64,000 bases of DNA, taken from Wolfiporia cocos (Eukaryota > Basidiomycota > Agaricomycetes > Polyporales > Phaeolaceae). Below are positions 21,776 to 32,200 of this stretch, in pieces. The notes below the pieces were generated by a model. The model saw only the letters and a list, made by a program, of their open reading frames with translations. It was not told where the DNA came from and did not search any database. Location of the stretch: NCBI GenBank assembly GCA_029448655.1, contig JACCLO010000006.1, positions 3,534,001 through 3,598,000 of the forward strand, in the 5' to 3' direction. Numbering within the stretch: position 1 is the first letter of the stretch; each line of letters starts with the position of its first letter. A program made the translations under genes and the position numbers.

Positions 21776-24328
21776 CTGGCCCTTTTCACTAATGTCGGTT
21801 TCAGAGTCCGAGCTACTATTGTAGTATCTATCCATAGCATATACAGAGCATACAGTAATTAAGGCAGCAGTAAGTAACAATTCACATCTGTGCTAATTGC
21901 AGTGGCCGGTGACGATTGTAGGCATCAGTCAACATCGGGCCACTTCAGATGTTTTCCAAGAGCGGTACCACTCGCCGAGCAGAACGTCTTTGTAGATGTA
22001 CCTCGCACAGCTGTTCCCAGCGGGTGGCGAGTTCGTCGTCGTCACAACCATTACGAGGTCGTTATGTATCTAAAGTTGAATATCAGCAGCATCGGAAGGA
22101 TGATCTGAGGAACTACACGTGGCGTGAGGCTATGGCTCCGGGAGTTCGCAGCATAAACACACAGGAGGAGGTGCGTACGCCCCAGCTTAGTAGTTTCAAA
22201 TCAGCAGCAGCATCCTGCTACCTACATTCCGTTCTAAATCAATAGTTACAGGGACACCCCAGCGATCACTGTAGCATGGACGTGGAGCTTCCAGCCTTTT
22301 CACTTGACAGTGGACTTTCTGCAGACATGTATGACACTTCCCGCGGCGTTGAATCTCAACAGCTCAATTCAAGTAAGGACTCGAATTGCCCCTCAGGATT
22401 TACGGACGCCGAAGTCTTGCCGAATTCAGCGACAGCCTCAGATCCAAACCCACAGCCCAGGAAATCGACTGGCCCAAAGAAGATAGCGTCCAGGGTCTCC
22501 AAAGGACTTGTCAAAATCGCACGCATTCGGTCGATGTTCCAGCAGCAATGCCGTCAAGACATTTCGATGGATAATCTTGTGTTCTCGCTGCCATCCCTCG
22601 ACACATCACACGCTGGCAGCGATCACGCGGCAGATGACATCGGGTCTAATTCGGTAGTTCCGGCGTTGCGATATGGAGTCCCTGAAAACGTGCCAGTCCT
22701 GGAATATGAGCGATGGCTATTGGGAGTCCTATCCCAAGTCGAGGCTTTCAACGGGTGGAATGTTGACGTCCTTCGCATTGCCAGGACTTCACTCCACGAG
22801 GAGGTGATGGTGGAGTGGGCTCGTATACAGGGCTTGAAGCGTAGCGCATGGGAGATGCAGCAGGCCTTCGTCAGCCCCAACGATTCCAACATCGCACCCC
22901 AGTTGGAAACCGCAAACAAACAGAACTGGATCTACACAGGTGCGTCGTTATCAAGACTTGTCGTCTTGATATGATTTACAGGGAAACGCAGATCGACATT
23001 TTCGATCGTCTCTGCGCAATCTAGACGCGATTTGTGTCGCGTGTTACGTTCTGGTGGCAGTGCTCTTCCTCATGTGTGGCATGCCCATCGCGGATTGCAA
23101 TTTCACACTCGCCTGCTTGCGACTCATCGTCGAGATGTCGTTTTCTTTCTCGGGCAACAATTCACTGGTGGCTCAGCGGATCCTTACGACAATTCCCGGA
23201 GATGCTCGCCATGTGGTGAGGTCTCTCGACTTGCATCCAACAACAAAGACGTTTGTCTGCTGTCCTCGATGCTTTGCGCTGTACTCCATGGACTCATATC
23301 CAGAGCTCTGCACACATCGTGACACACCGACGAGTCCGACGTGTGGCGGTAAGTTGAGAAAACGACAGACAGTCAAGGGCAAGATCGTCACTTTCCCCAG
23401 ACGTTGTTATCATTACCATGACTTCAAGGAATGGCTTGGGGAACTCTTGTGTCGACCAGGGATGGAAGCCCTCCTGAATCGCGACGTCTTTTCCGAGTCC
23501 ACATTGCACAATGATGGAATCATGCGAGACGTATGGGATGGAGAGGTGATGCGGAACTTTAGGGCCTCAGATGGAACTATATTTGCGACGGGAGACAGTG
23601 GCGAAGGTCGATATGTGTTCAGCCTTGCTATGGACGGCTTTAATCCGTTCTACTCGAAGGCGGCGGGAAAGCAGGTTTCCACGGGAGCTATCTACATGGT
23701 GTGTCTCAACCTTCCACCAGAGCACAGATACCGTGTCGAGAACATGTTCCTTGCGGGCATCATCCCTGGACCATCTAAACCTTCTCTGCACGAGATTAAC
23801 CACCTACTTCGACCTCTCATCGACGACCTTCTTGACTGCTGGGAACCCGGCATCTGGTACACTAGGACCCCTACTTACCCCAATGGCCGTCGAGCACGAT
23901 GTGCGGCGATCCCCCTTGTATGTGATCTACCCGCTGCTCGACAGATGGCTGGGTTTGCCGGCTTCTCCTGCCTCAGATTCTTCTGCTCATTTTGCCAGCT
24001 GCACCTGGATAATATAGATGACATCAACCGCTCAACTTGGGGCCATCGTGATCACGCTGATCACAGACACTGGGCAATGAAGTGGCGCGATGCTGAATCG
24101 GAGCGTGAACGTGAGGAAATTTTTGAAAGCCATGGTGTTCGCTATTCCGAGTTACTGCGCCTTCCGTATTGGGATCCTACGACGTTCACAATTCTCGATA
24201 CGATGCATGCCATGTTTCTCAATAACCTCAAGCGGCATTGCCGGACGATATGGGGTATGGACGTCAAATTCCAGGATGGTGATGGAACAGAGATGGAACC
24301 GAACGTGAGGTCGACGAATACTACACCG

Positions 24329-24842
24329 TGTCACAGTTTTACGCTGTGGCGCTGGGCTTTTGGCCACCCCGCGGTTCGAACTAACGACTTCAACGTTCAA
24401 TCACCTGACTTATAAAGATAGCCGCGCGCGATGGAGAGTAACTGATAAGATACCCGTATGAATAGCGATAAGACATGTGATGTAGTAGCACAGCCTCTGC
24501 TAGGCGCGTGCGCACAGGCCACGTTGCTTTAGGGCAAGGTTAGCTAGTTATGTTGCGTCGCATGTATATAAACTAGTCCAGTCTGAGGCGTACTCCTCAG
24601 ACAGTTCAATGTAGCCTCACAGGGGTGCATTCCCCCTTAAACACCTTCTCTATTACTTGACTACCCTTGCTCGTCTGCGTGTCGCCATACTCGACCTCAG
24701 CGTCAGACTCTCGCCTTGTAGGCCCTCCCTAGGATTGGTCCTCCTAGGCCCTCCTCGACGTTAGGATGGAGTTGAGTTAGGGGTGAGACATAGAGATAAG
24801 CGTTTGGGCGGTAGTAGGGTTGGACCCAAGGTTTCTGGGTCA
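24329..24842 (+). mobile_element. Solo LTR inside the Tnp2 gene (right arm copy)
   Basis: TGTCACAG...GGGTCA, 514 bp, flanked by CACCG at 24324..24328 and 24843..24847. A TATATAAAC box sits near 24566. Identical in position to 9120..9633 in the other arm, so it inserted and recombined to a solo LTR before the inverted duplication. No internal retroelement sequence remains, so its superfamily is not known. Confidence 0.88.
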
Positions 24843-26561
24843 CACCGACGGACGCTGACATGAAGGATGCGGTGCGAATATTCCGTGAGGGCTCAAAAAC
24901 AGCATTACAGCGCTTACCTAAATCGACTCTGCGAGTTTTGGCCAGGGACAAGGGCCTGAAGTACTCCGGTCGGAAAGAACGACTGGTCAAGCGGCTTCTT
25001 GATTATGTGCGTTCTACCTTTGCCTCAAATCGTGACCGCTAGAATGAAAGGGCTTCGGTTCTTCCAGCGTGTCTCGACCGGCTGGTTTAGCGAGGACGGT
25101 AGGCTGCTTGTCAAAGCCAAAGATGGCGAACTACCAAAGGTCGCAGAAGTGCATGCCAGCACAGATATGGGCGAAGAGCAGCTCCACATTGCATTGGATT
25201 TCCTTGAGGCTGCACCCAGCACTCAGTCGCTGCTGGAACTGACCAAAAGAACATTGGTCGAATTATGCATGAATAAATGGCCAGATCAGCAGAGAGACAC
25301 TCTCCAGCGACGGAACAAGAAGCAGCTATGTGAGCTTCTAGCTGATTGGGTAAGAAAGACCTCACACCTTTGCAACGAGTCAGCTAGAGTCATTTGTTTT
25401 CAGCGATTACAGCAAGGCCTGACCTCACCGTCCGGTGAACTCATTGTGCCCAATAGTGGTCGTCTGGCTGCCGCCCGCAAGGCGCGTTCCACAGTAAAGC
25501 GGGCCAAAGTGCTGGGAAGAGATCGACTGCGGGCCGTGTGGGATGACATGGAACTCACCGTGCTGCCTACATGGCTACCCCCCGCTCCCCACCATATTGG
25601 CGATGGGCGTCATGGCAAAATCTCTGCTGACCAATGGCGCACATTTTGCAGCGTTCACCTTGTCATTACGTTGGTTCGACTCTGGGGACCTCTTGATGAG
25701 ACCGATCGCCTTCATCAGCTACTGGTAAACTATATGGATCTTGTTACTGCGTGCACCATGGCTACGATGCGGACTTCGTCAGGCGAGCGAATCCAGACGT
25801 TCCAGCATCACTATATGCGGTATCTAGATCAGTTGGTGACCTTGTTCCCAGAGCACTCGTTGTCTCCCACCCAGCACATATCAGCCCATCTCGTCGAACA
25901 GATGGCCAAATTTGGCCCCACACATTCTACCTGGGCCTTCGTTTTTGAGCGAACAAATCACATGCTTCAACAGATCAACACAAACCATCTTTTCGGTATG
26001 TGTGTACCGTCTTCAGCTTCATATCCGCTCAGAACTCGATGCCAGGACAACTTGAAAAGACGATGTATGAGCAATTTTGTATGTCTCAGCGTCTGCGCAG
26101 CCTCGTCCATGAATACTCTCTCCCTGCACCTTTGGAGCGCCTAGTATCGGCGTTCAAAGCCAGCTACGGCACATGTTCTCAGGGCACGCTGCTCAACGAC
26201 ATCCTCTCCTTCGAATCGAAATCTAGCACGGAGAGCCGTGAAGTTCAGCTGCGGACGAGAGGGCAACACATGGAGGTGACTACTACGTCAACGGGCGAGG
26301 TGAAGAAGCTTCAACCTGAGATTATCCGGTTGTTGGAGCGCCATTACTATCCGGGACAAACATATGGAGCGTCTCCCGTCAAGCCTTCAGCTGAGTTTCA
26401 TCGTAACTGCAATCTGGGTGGCGTTTCGTTTGCTACGAATGCTTCATCCCCCCGTGACAGCTTCATTGCCGTAGGAACCGACATTCCCAACGATTGGACT
26501 GCTGCCAGAGTCGAGCAGATCTTTACACACACTCTCGATGCCATGGATTCGTCTCGAGCTG

Positions 26562-27270
26562 TGTTACGATTATTTTGATTTTTCGAATATCTGCAGAACT
26601 CACCACCGGTCGAATACGATACAGGGACTTGTTGCGCAACCAATTCCCCTGGCTACTCGTGACTCTACTGGGCGCATCCCCAGTTGTACTAGTCTATAGG
26701 ACGCGTTTCATCGCTGGCAGATCCAACTCTGCCACCGTTTCATGTTCATCGTTTATTAGCTGATAGATGGCGTTCAACCGCCATCATTCTTATCTATCGT
26801 CTCGGATATATCACTACATACTTATCAAACGTTTGGTACTATAGCGTAGATAGTAGCGGTGACATCTGGGACAGGCTTGACCCCTGAAAGCTAACGTAGT
26901 ATATAAACTCATGTACTTACTGTCGAGGCTCTTCAGCTCGACCTTGTTGTATAAACAAGAAGTCTTATACTCGTTCTCAAACGTAGGAAACTACGCTCAG
27001 TATTTCTCGCTCGAGCAACTGAACGACTAAGTCCTCGAAGTGCACGCTGACTTCTCGGACTTAGGCGAGTCTTATATTCTATCAGACTCGCACCTGAAAC
27101 AGATTATATCCTCTAACGCGTATTGGATATTATACGATCCCCTAGGAACTTCGCCTAGGACTTGAAGGCATCTAACGAGCATTTGCCTTGCATACGGCTG
27201 TACGCCTACGTGCAGAAGAACGATCTATATTCGCGACTCGAATATACGAACGGGTATTCGACCCGTAACA
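26562..27270 (+). repeat. 5' LTR of the chromovirus
   Basis: 709 bp, TGTTACG...GTAACA. It contains a TATA box (26900..26908) and, about 35 bp after it, the likely transcript start at AGCTCGACCTT (26935). No difference from the 3' LTR was found by eye. Confidence 0.95.
26900..26908 (+). promoter_or_regulatory. TATA box of the LTR promoter
   Basis: TATATAAAC in the 5' LTR, positioned about 35 bases upstream of the 11-mer that is complementary to the primer-binding site. The same box is at the equivalent place in the 3' LTR. Confidence 0.7.
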
Positions 27271-27271
27271 G

Positions 27272-27282
27272 AAGGTCGAGCT
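27272..27282 (+). promoter_or_regulatory. Primer-binding site, self-complementary to the LTR
   Basis: AAGGTCGAGCT, one base after the 5' LTR, is the exact reverse complement of AGCTCGACCTT at 26935..26945, the expected first bases of the element transcript. This is the arrangement used for tRNA-independent self-priming in Tf1/sushi-type elements. No match to a normal tRNA 3' end (TGG start) is seen. Confidence 0.75.
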
Positions 27283-27316
27283 TATCACACCCTCACCTAC
27301 CACGGTGTAAGGGCAC

Positions 27317-29164
27317 ATGATATTTGGACCAGAATTCCCAGCACGACTGATCGAACTCTTGCCCGAGGACATTCAGGGAGTCTATAGACTCAACCGATAC
27401 GAGTGGACTGACACCATTGGAGCCTTCCGTAACCGCGGAGGAATTGTTGTCATTCCAAGAGAAGATAGGGCATCGAAGTGGGTAGAAGTATACCCCTCCG
27501 CAAGAACGACCGCTTGGGTAATAACGCGTGAAGCGTTCGAACGATTCGGAGAAATCCCTCCGATGTCAACCGCGACGTTGACCGAAAACGAAACTGAAAC
27601 CATCAACAGAACCTCCGATGCCGATGGAAATACGAATCAGCCTTCGGGCGCCACAGGAATGGCAGGAATTGAGCGCATCGGAGATGATGGGAGAAATCCT
27701 GGAAATCTTACAGGAACAGATAACAGCCAGACCGGAGGACAGGACCCTCCAGGATTTATATCTGCTTTTGAGCAGGGTGGGATTGGGCCTATGGCTGGAG
27801 GAACAGACCTCTTTGGAAACCCCCCACAGAACGCACCCGGAATGGGTAGCGGAGGAAATCCGTCTTGGACTAGCCCAAGCGGAGGAATGGGAACAACAAA
27901 CCCAGGAACATGGCCTTCAGGCCTATTTGGACGAACCTCCGCAGGTACAAGCGGAGGAGGACTGGGAGGAAACTTCGGACTCGGAGGAGGGAATGCCCCC
28001 CCTCCTGGAGGACTCGGAGGAGGAACCCCCGCGAACCCCGGAGGAGGAACCCCTGGAGGAAACCCAGGGAACCTCGGAGGAAATCCAGGAAACCCGGGTG
28101 GAGGATACCCGGGAGGAGGAGGGCCCCCAGGAGGACCTCCACCACCGAATGCGCCGCAGCCCCAACCTCCAGCGCCGAACCCGTACTATCGACCCCCGAT
28201 GATAAAGATCAACCCCCCAGACGTATTCGACGGGGAAAGATCCGACATGCAGAACTTCATAAACCAGTGCAATTCCTGGTTTACGATGTACGAAACGTCG
28301 TTCCAAAATGACGTTCAGAGAGTGATCTTTATCCTCTCTTATATTTCGAACAAGGGGAAGACGGGCCAATGGAAACAGAACTATCACCGGGTTTATACGA
28401 ACCCCCTGACGAAACGATTCTTCCCGCCTAGTCTCGCACAATTCGATGCAGACTTTCAGAAGGCCTTCGGAGCCATCGAAGAAGTACAGAAGGCGCGAAA
28501 GAAAATCCTGGAAGTAGCCCAGGACAGAAGGGACATCGATGACTATATCACCGAATTCAACAACTTGGCCGGAAAGGCCCAATACGATCGATACAGTGCG
28601 GACGGAAACGCGTTGCTCATAACCCTCTTCGAAAAAGGGTTACCCGAACACACGACCCGATATATCATCGGTGTAAGGCCGCTGCCGGCGACCATTGACG
28701 AATGGCAGTCCGCTGCCTCGTACTATGAAAATACGTACAAAATATTCTTGAAACGGGATAAGCCGTTTATCAAGAAAAAGGCTTGGCAAGCCTCGAACCA
28801 GAATAACGGACGCACTAGTGCTCCACAGACAACCGCACCAAAAGATCCGAATGCGATGGATGTAGATCGAATGACCACCCAGGAAAGGGACGATCACATC
28901 AAGAAGGGCAAGTGTTTCACCTGCCATCAGCCAGGGCATATGTCGCGAGATTGCCCAAAGAAGCCAAAGAAGCCAGCCCGCCCTAGGCGGACTACTCGAA
29001 AAACCGAAGAAGAAGAAGCCGAGCAAGAAGCTCGCATTGAAGAAGTCTCTGAGGAAGAGACTGAATACATCACCGCCAACAGAGCGGTCACAGCAATTAG
29101 GACCCTGAAAGCCAAGAATCCCGAGCTCCTAGCACGGCTCGTAGAAGAACAGGATTTTGCCTAG
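27317..29164 (+). CDS. Gag polyprotein of the chromovirus
   Basis: 615 residues. The first 100 residues are ordinary, then a Gly/Pro/Asn-rich low-complexity tract (about 160-290). A retrotransposon gag/capsid domain follows (about 295-490: INPPDVFDGERSDMQNFINQ, DIDDYITEFNNLAGKAQYDR). One CCHC zinc knuckle CFTCHQPGHMSRDC has Cys533, Cys536, His541 and Cys546. The acidic/basic tail ends at the TAG before GAGGGAAGC. Gag forms the particle and the knuckle binds RNA. The pol frame opens at 29101, 64 bases before this stop, in the -1 frame. Confidence 0.93.
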   Translation: MIFGPEFPARLIELLPEDIQGVYRLNRYEWTDTIGAFRNRGGIVVIPREDRASKWVEVYPSARTTAWVITREAFERFGEIPPMSTATLTENETETINRTSDADGNTNQPSGATGMAGIERIGDDGRNPGNLTGTDNSQTGGQDPPGFISAFEQGGIGPMAGGTDLFGNPPQNAPGMGSGGNPSWTSPSGGMGTTNPGTWPSGLFGRTSAGTSGGGLGGNFGLGGGNAPPPGGLGGGTPANPGGGTPGGNPGNLGGNPGNPGGGYPGGGGPPGGPPPPNAPQPQPPAPNPYYRPPMIKINPPDVFDGERSDMQNFINQCNSWFTMYETSFQNDVQRVIFILSYISNKGKTGQWKQNYHRVYTNPLTKRFFPPSLAQFDADFQKAFGAIEEVQKARKKILEVAQDRRDIDDYITEFNNLAGKAQYDRYSADGNALLITLFEKGLPEHTTRYIIGVRPLPATIDEWQSAASYYENTYKIFLKRDKPFIKKKAWQASNQNNGRTSAPQTTAPKDPNAMDVDRMTTQERDDHIKKGKCFTCHQPGHMSRDCPKKPKKPARPRRTTRKTEEEEAEQEARIEEVSEEETEYITANRAVTAIRTLKAKNPELLARLVEEQDFA

Positions 29165-29253
29165 GAGGGAAGCCCACGGTCTTACCCTCCGAGAAAGCAG
29201 CGCATGTAATTACCTCGTTCGAGAAGAATCGATCCCTCTTCATCCCGGTAATC

Positions 29254-32200
29254 ATGACGCTGGCAAAACCCGTGAAATGCAATGCACTAATCGACTCAGG
29301 CGCGATGTCCAACCTCATCCACAGCAGAGTGGTAGAAAAATACAAGGTGCCCACGCAACCTTTGAAGAACCCGATCATAGTCAAAAATGTTGACGGAACG
29401 GAAAACAAGGATGGGCGGATAGATCAGGAAGCCACCATACTACTACGATACCCGAAGACCCAGAAAACGAGAAAGGTCCGATTCCTGGTAGGATCGATCG
29501 GAACAGAAAATATGATTCTAGGGTATGGATGGCTAAAAGACGAAAACCCCACAATCGACTGGAAGGACCAGACGGTCGATGTACGATCAATACTAGGGGC
29601 AGAAGAAAAGAAACAGGAAGCCACGATCCGAATGGATACGGTGGAAATGGTAGTGGCCCCAGAAGGAAGAATCCCAACAAGGGGGACCCAAGAAGCTGCG
29701 GGGTATGACCTTTACGCCGCAGAAGAAACCGAAATTCCCGCCGGGGGATGGAAACTCGTCTCCACGGGAGTAAAAATGAAGATCCCAAAGGGATCATATG
29801 GAAGGCTGGCCGGACGATCAGGCAACACCCTCAGACACGGATTGGTAGTACAAGCCGGAATCATAGACTCGGACTACCGAGGAGACGTCGGAGCCATCGT
29901 CTTCAACTACTCGGACAAAGCACACAGAATTATCCCAGGCATGCGAATAGCCCAGATAATTTTCGAACGACACCTCATCCCCGACATCTTAGAGGTCGAA
30001 GACCTAGATGAAACAGAACGAGGGGAGAAAGGATTCGGATCCACGGACCAGCCAGAAGAAACAGCGCAGCGGCTCTATACTCCCGAAGAGTATGAAACGA
30101 TCCGACGCTTCGCGAAAGATAACCCTAGGATCATAGGAAAGAAAGGGGAAACGCGAAAGAAGTTCCGAACAAAGATACAAATCATCAAAGCTGTCAGGAA
30201 AGCGCTGACGAAATCCCAAGAATTCGCACAGAAAACCCCCGAACCAGAACGAACGGTTGAGGAGATGGTCCCGAAACACCTACTAGACTTCGCCAAGGTG
30301 TTCAGTAAGGAGTCCGCAGCAGCGTTCCCCCCATCGAGACCATGGGACCACGCAATCGAGTTAAAACCCGATTTCGTGCCGAAAGACTGCAAAGTCTATG
30401 CACTCTCGCCTAAAGAACAACAGGCACTGGACGAATTCCTAAAAGAAAACCTGGCCAAGGGATTCATAGTCCCTTCGAAATCCCCGATGGCGTCACCATT
30501 CTTTTTCGTCCCAAAGAAAGACAGCGGCCTGCGACCCTGTCAGGATTATCGATATCTGAACGAAGGGACGATAAAGAACGTCTATCCCTTGCCGCTAATC
30601 TCAGAACTCCTGGAAAGACTAAAAGGAGCAAAGGTCTTCACAAAAATGGACCTTAGAGCGGGATACAACAACGTGCGAATCAAAAAGGGAGACGAATGGA
30701 AAGCGGCCTTCAAAACAAACCGAGGGTTGTACGAGCCCACGGTTATGTTTTTCGGATTGTGCAATGCACCCGGGACTTTCCAAGCAATGATGAACGAAAT
30801 CCTGAAGGAAGAAATCCTCGAAGGATGGGTGCTTGTTTACATGGACGACATCCTCATTTTCTCAGAAAACGAGAAAGTGCACAAGGAACGAGAACGGCGG
30901 ATCCTTCAGAGATTGGTGGATAACCATCTCTTTGTGAAACCTGAGAAATGCGCCTTCGGTGTCGACAGAGTCGAATTTCTGGGACTAGTCATCACCCCAG
31001 GAAATATCCAGATGGACCCAGCGAAACTCAAAGGGATTAAGGAGTGGCCGACTCCCCGAAACCTTAAGGAAGTCAGATCCTTCCTAGGATTTGCGAACTT
31101 CTATCGGAAATTTATCGACCACTACTCTACGCACGCCCGACCCTTGGTAGACCTCACAAAAACAGTCACGGGGACAGGATTCCAATGGACGAAGAAAGAA
31201 CAGAAAGCATTCGAGTTCATGAAGGAAGCATTCACGACGGCGCCCGCACTAGGGACGCCGGACAAGGAGAAACCGTTCATCCTTGAAACAGACGCATCTC
31301 AGTTCGCCACAGGAGCAGTACTGAAACAGACAGATGAAACAGGGCGCGAACGGCCGGTGGGATATCTCTCACAATCCCTGACATCAACAGAACGGAACTA
31401 CGAAATCTACGATCGCGAATTACTCGGAATAGTCCGAGCATTAGAAGAATGGCGGCACCTGTTAGAAGGAGCACCGCATCGGATCTTGATCCGAAGCGAT
31501 CATCAGAACCTGACGTACTGGAGAAGCGCACAGCGCCTAAATCGGCGACAAGCGAGATGGCATCTATTCCTTTCGCAATTCGACCTGAAATTACAGCACG
31601 TCCCCGGAAGGAAACTAGTCATGGCCGACACGCTTTCCAGGTTGTACCAACTAGACGAAAGCAACGAAGACAACGAGGGAATCACCATGATTCCAGACGA
31701 ACTCGTCGTCCACGCAATCCAGATCCCGATCATCGATCGAATCAAGAACGCCCACGATCAAGATGAATCTGCGGAACAGGCGATCCGCGCCCTAGGAGGC
31801 ACAGGCGAATTCCCCGCGAAAACCACCGCGGATGAATGGCAACGAACGGATGGGATACTGCTCTACAGGGGCAGGATGTACGTGCCAAGAGACGAGGGCC
31901 TTCGACGGGACGTCATCTCAAAATACCACGACACGATCCCGGCCGGACACCCTGGGATCTGGGGTACAACAGTACAGGTTAAGACCCATTTTTGGTGGCC
32001 CGACATGGGAACAATGATAGCGGAATACGTCCGGGGCTGTGCAATCTGTCAACAGATGAAACCTGATAGGAATCCGCTGAAACCCCCTTTGCAGCCAATA
32101 CCGACACGGGAAGACGCCCTCCCCTTCTCACAGTGCTCGGTCGATTTTGTCACCGACCTGCCAAGAGTCGGAAAGTACGACTCCATGATGGTGATTGTCG

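Noticed and set aside
27618..28202. Alternative-frame ORFs over the Gly/Pro-rich part of gag
   Set aside because: They are shadows of the GGA-rich repeats; only the gag frame continues into capsid and zinc knuckle.
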